Shown here in pieces: positions 47,771-57,346 of a stretch of 64,000 nucleotides of DNA. Within the stretch, counting starts at the first letter, position 1. Each line of letters starts with the position of its first letter. The position numbers were made by a program, and so were the translations under genes. Source of the DNA: Halobacillus_B sp963739045 (lineage in GTDB: Bacteria; Bacillota; Bacilli; Bacillales; Halobacillaceae); the NCBI GenBank assembly GCA_963739045.1, contig CAVTYY010000001.1, positions 1 through 64,000 of the forward strand, written 5' to 3'. A model generated the notes under the pieces. That model saw only the letters and a list, made by a program, of their open reading frames with translations. It did no database searches and was not told the DNA's origin.

Positions 47771-48011
47771 GCAGAATTGAATGACCCCGGAGCTGCATTT
47801 TTAGATAAGAATGAAAAGAAAAGGAACGGAAGATCTTTATTCATCAGGGAAGGGAAGAGTTATACCATTCATGACCGCTCAGGAAATCCACTCCAGGGTC
47901 GCACCTTTGCCTCCCTCCCCCGAGTCTCCGTGTATTTCCTACGTTGGAATAGTTTATATTTTTCATCCCCATCTCCTTTGTTGATCGGTGGAAAAAAGCG
48001 GAAAAAGCCTA
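47771..48011. other. Intergenic stretch after the VOC gene
   Basis: No supported gene; the open frame on the plus strand here has an unnatural composition and runs into a repeat. Confidence 0.5.
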
Positions 48012-48096
48012 GAAATCCTGCCTCATGCAAAACAAAAAACCCGAACGGTGATGTCGCTAGGGTTTCATCATCGGTCGGGTTTAATTATGGCTAAAA
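48012..48096. repeat. Hairpin repeat / bidirectional terminator (second copy)
   Basis: AACCCGAACGGTGATG pairs with CATCATCGGTCGGGTT. Flanks (GCAAAACAAAAAA, TAATTATGGCTAAAA) match the copy at 30188-30281. One stem pair is T-A in the first copy and C-G here, a compensating change that supports the hairpin. Confidence 0.7.
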
Positions 48097-48214
48097 GACT
48101 CCTGTACTATTCTCTTTCTCTGCTTTGATAAATGAAAGTGCTGCTTCTCCGAGGAAAACTTCTTTACTCCTATTCGCTCTTCCATATGTATCCTTTATAC
48201 TATCCCGTTTAATA

Positions 48215-48469
48215 TTAGCTGCGTTTAGACCTGCCCGGCAATTTTTCTAAAGAAAGTAAATCTTCATCAAGATTCATCACTTTCTGCTCGACCATTTGCC
48301 TCGCATCATGGATGGCCTTATTGTACACAATCGGTCCTAGTTCTTTGATCATGTAATCAACCAGCTGGTCTGCGGCAAGCTCTCCGATCTCTTCATCACG
48401 TTCTAGTTCAAAGTATTCTTGCACACGGGCCATCACATAGCCACGTTCTTCTTTGGTTAATGATTTCAT
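48215..48469 (-). CDS. DUF2164 family protein
   Basis: 84 residues. Seen: LTKEERGYVMARVQEYFELERDEEIGELAADQLVDYM (in parts) and LGPIVYNKAIHDARQ, which I recognise as the DUF2164 pattern. No known function. The ATG at 48469 follows GAAAGGGGTG; an extension to 48517 lacks a ribosome site. Divergent from the next gene. Confidence 0.85.
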   Translation of the reverse strand: MKSLTKEERGYVMARVQEYFELERDEEIGELAADQLVDYMIKELGPIVYNKAIHDARQMVEQKVMNLDEDLLSLEKLPGRSKRS

Positions 48470-48537
48470 GATTTCACCCCTTTCTTTATTATTCATGGTA
48501 GCATATCCATATATCATCCTATCTAAGGAGAGATTGA

Positions 48538-49164
48538 ATGAGAAAATTCGAAACTGTCAAAACCCCAGAAGAGCTGCATGAACTGCAAGGCACACCTGGA
48601 AAAGTGGCTCTAAACAAAGTGATTCACCGAATCGATGAGCATGCACGCCAATTTATCGCACATTCTCCTTTTCTCATGTTAAGCACGGCCAATAGAAATG
48701 GAACTTGTGATTGTTCTCCTCGAGGAGATGCGGCCGGGTTTGTTCACGTCCTTGATCCGCTCCACTTGCTCATCCCAGAACGCATGGGGAATAAAAGGAT
48801 GGATTCTTTGAAAAATATCCTCGAGAATCCTCAAGCTGGTTTATTATTTATCATTCCTGGGCTTGAAGAGACCATGAGAGTGAATGGGTCTGCTTCTATA
48901 GTTAAAGATAAAGACCTGATGGAAATGACGGAAGCGAATGGCCATATTCCGGACTTAGGGATCATGATCAAAGTGGAAGAATGTTTCATTCATTGTGCCA
49001 AAGCGTTTAAACGTTCCCACCTTTGGAACAAAGAAAAGTGGCCAGACACTTCCAACATGCCTTCTCCCGCCAAAATGACAGCTGCGCATGCCCAAATAAA
49101 AGGCGTAGATGAAAAGAAAGTTCAATCCTCTTTTGATGAAAGTTATACCAAACGCCTATACTAA
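48538..49164 (+). CDS. Pyridoxamine 5'-phosphate oxidase-family flavoprotein
   Basis: 208 residues, FMN-binding split barrel. Seen: LMLSTANRNGTCDCSPRGDAAGFVHV (in parts), LLIPERMGNKRMDSLKNI and VGLLF-like AGLLFIIPGLEETMRVNG. Probably an FMN- or F420-type oxidoreductase of unknown substrate. Ribosome site AAGGAGA. Its last codons overlap the convergent methyltransferase by four bases. Confidence 0.87.
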   Translation: MRKFETVKTPEELHELQGTPGKVALNKVIHRIDEHARQFIAHSPFLMLSTANRNGTCDCSPRGDAAGFVHVLDPLHLLIPERMGNKRMDSLKNILENPQAGLLFIIPGLEETMRVNGSASIVKDKDLMEMTEANGHIPDLGIMIKVEECFIHCAKAFKRSHLWNKEKWPDTSNMPSPAKMTAAHAQIKGVDEKKVQSSFDESYTKRLY

Positions 49165-49748
49165 ACCATTCCTACCGCACACACTGTATTATTAGGTTTT
49201 GTATGCTTAATAAACGTTTCTATGTTTCGAAACCCCGCTTTCTCTAAGAAGGAACTCAACTGGCCGCTCAGTACATCTGTGGTCTCATCCGTTGCCCCTT
49301 CTTCATGCGGGCAAAGGGTCAGCGCGATTTTCCCACTGGGTCTCATGTGTTTATTTAAATACTGCAAAGTTTGAACGGGATTCTCCCAATAAGTCATGTT
49401 ATTAATAGAATACACTTTATCAAACGGAAGAGACATGTTCTCCACTTCGCTTGCCTTTCCATGAATCATACAAACCTGATTGTCTATTCTCATTTTCTGA
49501 AGCCTGCGAAGGGTGGTTTCCACCATAGCTTCAGAAGGATCAATCGCATATACTTCGCAGGACTTGTACTTCAACAGCTCTTTTACTGCACTGCCCGGAC
49601 CTGAACCAATTTCAAGTACACGCTCATTTTCTCTAATATTTAAGAAGGAGAGCGTCCATTGGTTTAATGTTTTGTTTTCCTTTGCCATAAACCAGCCGGC
49701 AAGTTTGCCTAATGTGCCTTTCGGCTGTGAAAATTGCGACTCGATCAT
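49161..49748 (-). CDS. Class I SAM-dependent methyltransferase
   Basis: 195 residues. Seen: LNIRENERVLEIGSGPGSAV (motif I), VYAIDPSEAMVETTL (motif II) and VYSINNMTYWENPVQTLQYL. Acceptor unknown. Ribosome site GAGGTTGG. Convergent overlap with the flavoprotein gene. Confidence 0.87.
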   Translation of the reverse strand: MIESQFSQPKGTLGKLAGWFMAKENKTLNQWTLSFLNIRENERVLEIGSGPGSAVKELLKYKSCEVYAIDPSEAMVETTLRRLQKMRIDNQVCMIHGKASEVENMSLPFDKVYSINNMTYWENPVQTLQYLNKHMRPSGKIALTLCPHEEGATDETTDVLSGQLSSFLEKAGFRNIETFIKHTKPNNTVCAVGMV

Positions 49749-49862
49749 TTTCCAACCTCCTCAGCTTTGTCTTTCCCCTTTTATTCCCCAACGTATCCTC
49801 CCCTAACCTATGATTTAGCGGAGGTATCGCCGGCAAAGGATCAGCGTCTTAATTGGGCTGAA

Positions 49863-49896
49863 TATAAAATAAACGCGCACCGGGATGTACGCGTTT
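49863..49896 (-). terminator. Terminator of the NAD(P)/FAD oxidoreductase gene
   Basis: Minus-strand hairpin AAATAAACGCG/CGCGTTTATTT followed by TATATT; it touches the stop codon. Confidence 0.75.
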
Positions 49897-50977
49897 ATTT
49901 ATATTGATCCATATAGGAACGATCAATTTTATTTTTCTTCTTCCATGCCCTATGGGTGTGGAGACTGATGGGACCATAAATAAGAAATCCCATGTGATTG
50001 CCCGTAGATAATATATATAAAGTATTTGTTTGCGGTTTATAATCCTCTAATTCCTCATTGCCCAAGTAACGGCGGAGATTTCTATCAAGGAGCGGTCCTT
50101 CCCGAACCGCGTATACCCCGCTTTTAGGCAGATGCGGGTGTTCGATAAAGGATACACAATCTCCTGCACCGAAGATATAATCATAGTTCTTAAATTGTAG
50201 CGTGGAGCGGACAAAAGCAAAGCCCTTCTCGTCAATATCGACGCCTGAAGATTGGAAGATAGGATCACCAATTGCTCCTCCCAGCCAAAGCACCCCTGAA
50301 TGTCTTACTTTATTACCTCGGTCTGTTCGCACATACGTCTCCCCTACTTCCACTACTCTTTCATTTTCCCAGATGCGAATGCCCTTCTTCCGTAAAATGG
50401 AGCGGAGTTTATCCGAAACCACTCGGGGAGAAGGTGCGAGCAGAGCTTCAGAAGTAATCAGCCGAACCTGCCCTTTAATTTGCTGTTTTTCTTTGTAGGC
50501 TTGAATGGATAGAGCAAGCTCTGTCCCTGCAGCCCCCCCTCCAACAATTAAAGGTTGATGTGTTTCTCGAAGCTGATTGATTTCATCAATAAATTGATAA
50601 TTGGGTTTAACTGACCGGGCAGCGGATTCTTCAAATTCATAAGGAATACTTCTAGATCCAATATCAAAGCTGATCACATCAAACGGATAAACTGAACCAT
50701 CGTGGCAGACTAGTTTCTTATGGTGAGGACGAATAGCAGAGGCTTCTTTCTTAATAAACTGGATCCCAGCTTTTTTTGTCAGCTTTCGCAAATCAATTCG
50801 AGTATCCTCTTCTGAGTAAATTCCTTCTGTATAACCAGAAAACATTCCTGAATAGTACTGAAACTCGGAAGGAGAAATTAAACAAATGTCAGTAAAGTTC
50901 AGAGTCTCTTCTGTTAGTGACCGCAGGACTTCTAAGTGAGCGTGCCCCGCTCCCACTAACAATAAGCGCTTTGTCAA
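49895..50977 (-). CDS. FAD-dependent pyridine nucleotide oxidoreductase (NDH-2-like)
   Basis: About 360 residues. Seen: N-terminal FAD motif RLLLVGAGHAHLEVLRSL, second dinucleotide motif PLIVGGGAAGTELALSIQ, and YIFGAGDCVSFIEHPHLPKSG near the C terminus. Resembles NADH dehydrogenase-like proteins of the SelD-N-terminal type. The TTG at 50977 lies eight bases after AGGAGG, so it is chosen over frames reaching 51019. Follows a thioredoxin gene, possibly one redox unit though a terminator lies between. Confidence 0.85.
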   Translation of the reverse strand: MTKRLLLVGAGHAHLEVLRSLTEETLNFTDICLISPSEFQYYSGMFSGYTEGIYSEEDTRIDLRKLTKKAGIQFIKKEASAIRPHHKKLVCHDGSVYPFDVISFDIGSRSIPYEFEESAARSVKPNYQFIDEINQLRETHQPLIVGGGAAGTELALSIQAYKEKQQIKGQVRLITSEALLAPSPRVVSDKLRSILRKKGIRIWENERVVEVGETYVRTDRGNKVRHSGVLWLGGAIGDPIFQSSGVDIDEKGFAFVRSTLQFKNYDYIFGAGDCVSFIEHPHLPKSGVYAVREGPLLDRNLRRYLGNEELEDYKPQTNTLYILSTGNHMGFLIYGPISLHTHRAWKKKNKIDRSYMDQYK

Positions 50978-50999
50978 ATTCCACACCTCCTTTGTTAGA

Positions 51000-51037
51000 A
51001 AAAAAGTCCCCATGGCCAAGCACCATGCGGACTTCCT
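51000..51037 (-). terminator. Terminator of the thioredoxin-like gene
   Basis: Minus-strand hairpin AAGTCCGCATGG/CCATGGGGACTT followed by TTTTTC, before the oxidoreductase start. Confidence 0.8.
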
Positions 51038-51039
51038 TC

Positions 51040-51357
51040 TTAAAGACTTTCTTGTAAGAATTCCTCTACTTCTTCAGGAGTTTTAGCGTTAGCACTGTGC
51101 AAGTGAGCTATTTTCTCTCCCCGTTTAAATACAAGCAGACTCGGAATTCCCATCACCTGGTAATGATCTGCAATATCCGGCAGTTCATCACGATTCACGT
51201 CGTACCATTGATACCCTTTATATTCCTCCAGAATATCCCCGATAAACATATCCATCCGGCGGCAATCTGGACACCAGTCTGCCTGAAATTTAATAATGAC
51301 GGGGTCGTCACTGGTAATGATTTGGTTAAATGACTCTGTTTTATGAATCGGTTCCAT
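51040..51357 (-). CDS. Thioredoxin family protein
   Basis: 105 residues. Seen: VIIKFQADWCPDCRRMDMFI with redox motif WCPDC, and cis-Pro loop MGIPSLLVFKRGE. The CPDC motif differs from the CGPC of classical TrxA, so a special partner is likely. Ribosome site AAGGAGAG. Confidence 0.9.
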   Translation of the reverse strand: MEPIHKTESFNQIITSDDPVIIKFQADWCPDCRRMDMFIGDILEEYKGYQWYDVNRDELPDIADHYQVMGIPSLLVFKRGEKIAHLHSANAKTPEEVEEFLQESL

Positions 51358-51435
51358 AATAGATCTCTCCTTTTATCTAACTAAGACTTTATTATAAATC
51401 ATACGGGAAAATCCGACTTTTGTCTTAAGACCTGC

Positions 51436-52251
51436 TTAAGAGTACTCCACCCTGCCAAGCAGCCAGGCGGCACTCAATCCAAGAATAAAGGTAAGGATAC
51501 TGACAGCCCACATCGCTCCTGAACCTGGAAGTCCTGGAAAGATAACAAAGATTGATCCGACCACAAATCCTATGACTAACGCGAACGTACCCGAGGCATG
51601 ATGGTCCAGGAAATAGTGAATGATTTTACTCATAAAGATGATTCCCAATATAACACCTAAACCTACAGCAATAATAACACCAAATTTCAGGTTGGAAACC
51701 CCATGAATAACTGTCGTATAGACTCCAATAATTAATAGAATAAACGAGCCGCTTATACCCGGAAGGATCATGGCACTGCTGGCAATCCAGCCAGAGAAGA
51801 ACAATAGAATATAGGAAGCGAAATTTAAATTCTGCATGGGCTCTGTCTCATTGGCCTGGAAAAACACCATGGACCCGACGAGTACTGCCCCTATTATGAA
51901 AATGATATAGTGACGTGCCGTAAAATTGCGTTTTACATCTGCCTTATGAGCTAAATATGGAATAACTCCAATAATTAATCCTAGAAAAAAGAACTCTGTT
52001 GGACCCGGATAATGATCAAACAGCCATCCAATCAACTTGGATAGCAATAAAATAGAAATACCTATTCCCACTCCAAGAGGAAGCAAAAACTTTAAATGGC
52101 GTTTCCATTCTTTACTGAAAAATCCGTTTACGGCTTCTATGAGCCGATCATAAATCCCTAATACTACCGCGATCGTACCTCCACTCACTCCCGGGACGAC
52201 ATCACTTGCCCCCATGAGCATTCCACGGTAAATATTTTTCCATTCCCACAT
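51436..52251 (-). CDS. DUF368 membrane protein, probable polyprenyl-phosphate transporter (PopT type)
   Basis: 271 residues, about eight or nine membrane segments. Seen: MGASDVVPGVSGGTIAVVLGIYDRLI and the internal repeat ASSAMILPGISGSFILLIIGVY (read in parts), the twin PGxSG motifs of DUF368. Known: DUF368 proteins (PopT) recycle undecaprenyl phosphate across the membrane for wall synthesis. From memory, they are linked with halophilic or alkaliphilic life, which fits this genome. Confidence 0.88.
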   Translation of the reverse strand: MWEWKNIYRGMLMGASDVVPGVSGGTIAVVLGIYDRLIEAVNGFFSKEWKRHLKFLLPLGVGIGISILLLSKLIGWLFDHYPGPTEFFFLGLIIGVIPYLAHKADVKRNFTARHYIIFIIGAVLVGSMVFFQANETEPMQNLNFASYILLFFSGWIASSAMILPGISGSFILLIIGVYTTVIHGVSNLKFGVIIAVGLGVILGIIFMSKIIHYFLDHHASGTFALVIGFVVGSIFVIFPGLPGSGAMWAVSILTFILGLSAAWLLGRVEYS

Positions 52252-52444
52252 GAAACTGAACTCCTTTATATTTAACTATTTTTACCTCTTCTATTCTATC
52301 AAACATGAGTATCAGATTACTATTTTAAGGAAAGTCTCCCGCAACGAAACAGGAATATTATCCTCCTAGCTTTAGCAGCAAGAGCAGGAATAGGAATAGG
52401 CACGGGGAAAACCCCGAACGTAATTCAGTGTAAAGTCAGCCAAG

Positions 52445-53785
52445 CTATGACGTTCGATCATAATCAACCGTTTCATTACAAGCTTCAGCGAGCTTTCTAG
52501 CTTGAGTATTAAAATGTTCAAAATCCAGCTCATCAAGCTTGTCGATATCTACTGCCTTCATCATGTATTTTCCGAACTGCCAAACATCTTGTTTAATGGC
52601 TTCATCATGAACAACGGAAATTTTATAAAGGGCTTCCAGCACCCCATTCATTACTGAAATATCATGTTTTCCATAAATTCTTATTTGATAAAAACTTTTA
52701 TATAAATATTCTCTGTACTTCTTTGGTTCCATCATTAATCTCACTTGATTATTGCTATCCGCGTAATACCGAATCGGCTCGTATTCTGTACCAAGCTCAG
52801 CTAATAAGGAACCGATTCTATTGATACAGTTTACCGCTGTATGAGGATCATTCGTACTTGGCGAAATCGCCTTTACAGCAATTTCTACCAGCTTTTGGAT
52901 CGAAAACTCAATATCTTGAAGGTCTGCTCGTTCATTACCAATCATTAAATAGTGAAGGCAGCTCCCTCCATCCTCTTCTTCTTCTTCTTCCGACCCCTCT
53001 CTGTTCTCCCAGTAATAGAAGAGCGGCATCCCTTTTTGAACGTAATCTCCGATAAAGAAATTCGCTTCCAGAACGACCTCTTGTCGCTTAGCCCACCCAA
53101 TCAGCGATTTCATCTGAATTCCCTGGATATAACCCGACTGCGAAGCATGAACAACTTTTCTAGACTGCGAACGAATCTCTTCAATTTCTTGTTTATTCCA
53201 TTCAGTGGTTTCGTGGTAATCCTTATCTGCAAAGGTTTTAGAAATCACTTTGGAGGTGGTTACTCTGATTTGTCCAATCAAGTTATTGACTTGGACAAAC
53301 CTTGAAGAATGATGAATAAACAGGATAAAGAAAGCTAAGCAGACAATGGAGATCAAAACAGTGAAAAAGGGACTGATGAGCCCATTCTTCTGTCCATTCC
53401 CTAGCAGTAATAAATTAATCAGCGCAAAGATGAAGCCGAAAGAATAAACCCCAAGCACATGCTGCGTCACTTTACTTTTCATAAAGTCTTGCAGTGTCCG
53501 TGGAGAAAACTGGGTGCTGTATGTAGTTAACACAACCATAATCGTTGAAAAACTGATGGTCGTCATCGTTAATATAGAAGTAATCAGGGAACCATACAGC
53601 GTTTGGGCGACACTCCTTTTCGCCAGTAAAATCTTTGGGATCTGTTCCTTCACCTGGGGCAGCAAGAGCATGTCCAATACGCTGATTAAACTCACCGCTA
53701 CAATAGATATTAAACTATAAACTGCTGGCAGAAACCAAAAACTATCTCTCACACTTACCCACATTTTTTCTCTATTCATTTTCAT
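52445..53785 (-). CDS. DUF2254 family membrane protein
   Basis: 446 residues: membrane segments near 15-40, 60-85, 105-130 and 135-160, then a large soluble part. Seen: TISFSTIMVVLTTYSTQFSPRTL, the family hallmark, and KAISPSTNDPHTAVNCINRI. No function known. ATG at 53785 follows GAGG. The Glu-rich loop near 270 (EEEEEEDGG) is notable. Confidence 0.87.
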   Translation of the reverse strand: MKMNREKMWVSVRDSFWFLPAVYSLISIVAVSLISVLDMLLLPQVKEQIPKILLAKRSVAQTLYGSLITSILTMTTISFSTIMVVLTTYSTQFSPRTLQDFMKSKVTQHVLGVYSFGFIFALINLLLLGNGQKNGLISPFFTVLISIVCLAFFILFIHHSSRFVQVNNLIGQIRVTTSKVISKTFADKDYHETTEWNKQEIEEIRSQSRKVVHASQSGYIQGIQMKSLIGWAKRQEVVLEANFFIGDYVQKGMPLFYYWENREGSEEEEEEDGGSCLHYLMIGNERADLQDIEFSIQKLVEIAVKAISPSTNDPHTAVNCINRIGSLLAELGTEYEPIRYYADSNNQVRLMMEPKKYREYLYKSFYQIRIYGKHDISVMNGVLEALYKISVVHDEAIKQDVWQFGKYMMKAVDIDKLDELDFEHFNTQARKLAEACNETVDYDRTS

Positions 53786-53869
53786 AATCAATATCCTCAT
53801 TTCTTCATCTAGTCCTAACTAGATTATTTCCTACAACATTTGTGTTCAAACTGGCAGAACTTGTATATA

Positions 53870-54442
53870 TTAATCGTTTAGAAGCTTTAAAAGCCAGGGA
53901 TGGTTAGGCTCAGTGTGGATCATCGCTTGTTTTAACCATTCTCTCTGGTACTCATTTAAGTGAGGAAGTAGGTGAATAAAATCTACCTCATCTTTCTTCA
54001 TTGTATTCTTCGATTTGTATAACAGCACAATTTCTGGGTTCAAATAAGGAATACCGAATTCCGATTGAAGATTCATCCTTGATAATGGAAAAGTGATGTC
54101 TTCATTTCTGCGAAAACGGAAGGATCCTCTGCTTCTTTCATTAAGAAGTATCTCAAGCTGGACTTCTCCCTCTTTTGAAACATGGATCTCGTGTACGGGC
54201 TGCTCTAGCCTGTTCTCCATATTCCAGTGGAACATGCGCCCTTGGTCCACTGCCATAGTTTCGCACCCCGCAAGTAAGGGGCCTAAATGATGCTGTTCAT
54301 CTCTAAATATCGCCACTTCTATATCTTCATGCTTTCTAGTTTCCTCTCCAATGTGCAAATCAATCGCCCAGCCCCCGGCGACCATCCATTTTCCTTCAAA
54401 CAAACGCATCCATTCATACACTCTTTTCACTGGTCCAAACAT
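53870..54442 (-). CDS. Nucleotidyltransferase-domain protein (antibiotic nucleotidyltransferase-like)
   Basis: 190 residues. Seen: MVAGGWAIDLHIGEETRKHEDIEVAIFR (read in parts), i.e. the GG-W-D...R-H-D-E nucleotidyltransferase core, as in lincosamide/aminoglycoside nucleotidyltransferase relatives. Usually such chromosomal homologues are of unknown substrate; resistance is not shown. ATG at 54442 after GAAGGAGAG. Confidence 0.78.
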   Translation of the reverse strand: MFGPVKRVYEWMRLFEGKWMVAGGWAIDLHIGEETRKHEDIEVAIFRDEQHHLGPLLAGCETMAVDQGRMFHWNMENRLEQPVHEIHVSKEGEVQLEILLNERSRGSFRFRRNEDITFPLSRMNLQSEFGIPYLNPEIVLLYKSKNTMKKDEVDFIHLLPHLNEYQREWLKQAMIHTEPNHPWLLKLLND

Positions 54443-54523
54443 GTTATACTCTCCTTCTTTCACTTTCAAAACTCTATTTTTCATTAAGGAAATGACTCAA
54501 ATTATTAACTTCTTCTGGAAAAA

Positions 54524-54548
54524 GTTTAGGCAGGGAAAAATAGGGAAT
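54524..54548 (+). promoter_or_regulatory. Sigma-B-like promoter of the BCCT transporter
   Basis: GTTTAG, 13-base spacer, GGGAAT; near the GTTTAA / GGGWAT pattern. About 110 bases before the start codon. In B. subtilis some osmolyte transporters (opuD, opuE) have sigma-B promoters. Confidence 0.55.
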
Positions 54549-54661
54549 TTATTTAACACCCTGTTTTTCCCTCCATCTTTCCGGTATTCTATACTTAGAA
54601 CATTTTTTTGAATATTTAGTTTTTATTGGAACACAAATTCTTTATAGAAAGGACATATGAT

Positions 54662-56191
54662 ATGAACAAAAACATGTTCACCCCTGTCTTTATTATTTCA
54701 TCAATCGTTGTCCTTATCCTCGTTATTATCGGGGCGATTAACCCTGAGGGATTTGGAACAGTTGCTACGAAGTTATTTAATTTTACTACTGAAGATTTTG
54801 GCTGGTTTTACCTGCTGTCTGTGTTTGGATTCGTCTTATTTCTCATTGCTTTAGCTCTAAGTAAATATGGAAAGATCCGCTTAGGTCCGCCCGATTCGCG
54901 GCCGGAATATCCCTTCTTTACCTGGATCGGAATGCTGTTTTCGGCAGGTTTTGGAGCAGGTCTCGTTTTCTGGGGCGTTGCAGAGCCGATGAGTCACTTT
55001 TTTAAGACTCCTTTTGATGGACTGGAAGCTCAATCCAATGAAGCAGCCCGTGTTGCTATGGGATATGCGTTCTTTCACTGGGGAATAAGTCAGTGGTCTG
55101 TTTTTGCCATTGTCGGGATGATGATTGCTTTCCTTCAATTTAGAAAAGGCAAAAACGGTTTAATTTCTACAGCGGTGGAACCTGTAGTGGGGAAAAATAA
55201 GAATGTAAAAACAATTATTGACTCTCTTGCCGTTATTGCCACTGTCATGGGGATTGCCACCTCTCTTGGTCTTGGCATCCTGCAAATGAACGGCGGATTA
55301 AATGCGGTGTTCGACGTACCTAACTCGATTACAATTCAACTGATCATTACAGTCTGCCTGCTGGCTTTATACTTACTATCTTCAAGTACGGGTCTTAACA
55401 AGGGGATTAAGTGGCTGAGTAATATTAATTTAGGTTTATGCCTGCTGCTGCTTCTCTTTGTATTCATCGCTGGTCCAACGGTATTTATCTTAAATACCTT
55501 TACGCTTGGTATTGGCGATTATATTACTAATTTTGTTCAATACAGCTTACGGATGACTCCCTATGAAGGCGGAGACTGGCTGCGTGAATGGACAATCTTC
55601 TATTGGGCCTGGGTTATTGCGTGGTCTCCATTTGTAGGAGCGTTTGTTGCCCGCGTTTCCCGCGGACGCTCCATTCGCGAATTTATCTTCGGTGTCCTGA
55701 TTGTACCACCTGCAATTGCCTGTTTATGGATTGCTACGTTTGGCGGTACAGCCCTAAATAGTGATTTAAATAATGGAACAAAAATTGCAGAAGCGGTTAA
55801 TAACGATGTGACTGTAGCTTTGTTTGAAACCTATCAGCATTTGCCGTTGACACAGATTGCCTCTATTCTATCAATCTTACTGATTGCTACATTCCTAGTC
55901 ACATCAGCAGACTCCGCTACTTATATTTTGGCGAGTATGACATCTAACGGAGATCTGACTCCGGCACTTCCAGCGAAAATAGTCTGGGGTGTATTAATGG
56001 CAGCTATTTCTTCCGTTTTGCTTGTAGCAGGGGGGCTCAACGCACTTCAAACTGCTTCCCTCGTATCGGCTCTGCCCTTTACACTCATCATCATTATTTT
56101 CGTCTACGCCTTTACGAAGATGATCCGGCAAGAAGATGTCCCGGAACGAAAGATTAATTCTCAAACTTCAGAGGAAAAGAAAAGAGCTTGA
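54662..56191 (+). CDS. BCCT family glycine betaine/choline/carnitine transporter
   Basis: 509 residues, 12 membrane helices. Seen: FSAGFGAGLVFWGVAEPMSH near residues 100-120 (substrate and sodium site region), FFHWGISQWSVFAIVG, and WTIFYWAWVIAWSPFVGAFV, the BCCT signature with the tryptophan box. Most like OpuD/BetH sodium-coupled betaine carriers. Ends in a charged tail used as an osmosensor in relatives. Start at 54662 after AGAAAGGA. Confidence 0.93.
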   Translation: MNKNMFTPVFIISSIVVLILVIIGAINPEGFGTVATKLFNFTTEDFGWFYLLSVFGFVLFLIALALSKYGKIRLGPPDSRPEYPFFTWIGMLFSAGFGAGLVFWGVAEPMSHFFKTPFDGLEAQSNEAARVAMGYAFFHWGISQWSVFAIVGMMIAFLQFRKGKNGLISTAVEPVVGKNKNVKTIIDSLAVIATVMGIATSLGLGILQMNGGLNAVFDVPNSITIQLIITVCLLALYLLSSSTGLNKGIKWLSNINLGLCLLLLLFVFIAGPTVFILNTFTLGIGDYITNFVQYSLRMTPYEGGDWLREWTIFYWAWVIAWSPFVGAFVARVSRGRSIREFIFGVLIVPPAIACLWIATFGGTALNSDLNNGTKIAEAVNNDVTVALFETYQHLPLTQIASILSILLIATFLVTSADSATYILASMTSNGDLTPALPAKIVWGVLMAAISSVLLVAGGLNALQTASLVSALPFTLIIIIFVYAFTKMIRQEDVPERKINSQTSEEKKRA

Positions 56192-56199
56192 TCACACAA

Positions 56200-56246
56200 G
56201 AAACCCCTCCACTTAAGCACCCAGCTTTTGTGGAGGGGTTTCTTTA
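56200..56246. terminator. Bidirectional terminator between BCCT and trpS
   Basis: Hairpin GAAACCCCTCCAC/GTGGAGGGGTTTC between the convergent genes, T-rich on both sides. Confidence 0.88.
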
Positions 56247-57233
56247 TGATAGACCGATGATTTCTTTTACTTTGTTAACCTTTACTTGGGCATAGGGACG
56301 AACCTTTTCCGCTCCTGCTTCTAGCAGCTTATCGATCTCTTCCGGCTTCTCTAATAACTGATAGTATTTTTGCCTTGGTTGTTTTAAAGCCCGGTTCATG
56401 ACCCTGAACACTTCCTGCTTTATTTCTCCATATCCAATCCCCTGTTTATAGGCATCCGCCATTTGAGCAGCTTCTGTTTCGGTTCCAAATTCCCGGTAGA
56501 GCGTAAATAATGTGGAGCCCTCGGTTTCCTTCGCCTGTTCCGGAGGAGTGGAATCTGTGACAATCCGTTTAACCAGCTTTTCTAATTTCTTTTCTTCACT
56601 AAATAAAGGAATTGTATTTTGATAGCTTTTACTCATTTTCCTTCCGTCTAATCCCGGCAGAACAGCGGAAGACTCTGATACTATCGGTTTAGGCAGTTGA
56701 AAGGCTTCCTCATACTGGCGATGAAATGCTTCTGCAATATCCCTTGCTATTTCAATGTGCTGAAGATTATCTTTTCCTACAGGAACGTCGGAAGCATCCA
56801 TGAGTAATAGATCTGCAGCCATGAGCACAGGATAATTAAACAGCCCCATATTGACACCCGTATCTTCCTCTTTCCCTGCTGTACGATTCTGATCTACTTG
56901 AGCTTTATAGGCATGGGCACGGTTCAGAAGACCTTTATTGGTCACAGAACTAAGAATCCATTGAAGCTCTGTCAACTCTCTAATATCGGACTGCCGATAG
57001 AAAAATGACCGGTCAGGATTCAGGCCGAGCGCAAGCCAAGTCGCCGCCACCTCATAAGTCAGTTTTTTTAGCTGGCTCTTGTTATGAATGGAATTTAATG
57101 CGTGAAGGTCTGCGATAAAATACAGGCTTTGCCCTTCACCTTCTGCAAGTTCTAGTGCCGGCTTAATAGCTCCTATATAATTGCCCAGGTGAGGAGTACC
57201 TGTTGGCTTTACACCCGTGATCGTCCGCTTCAT
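56244..57233 (-). CDS. trpS: Tryptophan--tRNA ligase
   Basis: 329 residues, class I synthetase. Seen: ITGVKPTGTPHLGNYIGAI carrying the HIGH-like signature, DLHALNSIHN, VLMAADLLLMDASDVPVGKDN and KMSKS in GRKMSKSYQNT. It charges tRNA-Trp. Expression is set by the T-box leader upstream with a TGG specifier. Ribosome site AAGGAGTG. Confidence 0.97.
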   Translation of the reverse strand: MKRTITGVKPTGTPHLGNYIGAIKPALELAEGEGQSLYFIADLHALNSIHNKSQLKKLTYEVAATWLALGLNPDRSFFYRQSDIRELTELQWILSSVTNKGLLNRAHAYKAQVDQNRTAGKEEDTGVNMGLFNYPVLMAADLLLMDASDVPVGKDNLQHIEIARDIAEAFHRQYEEAFQLPKPIVSESSAVLPGLDGRKMSKSYQNTIPLFSEEKKLEKLVKRIVTDSTPPEQAKETEGSTLFTLYREFGTETEAAQMADAYKQGIGYGEIKQEVFRVMNRALKQPRQKYYQLLEKPEEIDKLLEAGAEKVRPYAQVKVNKVKEIIGLS

Positions 57234-57346
57234 GAAATCTCACTCCTTTATTCTGATTAGCCTTATTATGGAAAAATAGTTGTTACCAGGACCTTAATCC
57301 TCTCCTCCCTTCAAAGTACTTTCCTGTACCAATTAAATTTTTAGAC

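Noticed and set aside
47777..48094. 105-codon plus-strand frame after the VOC gene
   Set aside because: Composition is unnatural, no ribosome site, and it extends through the hairpin repeat.
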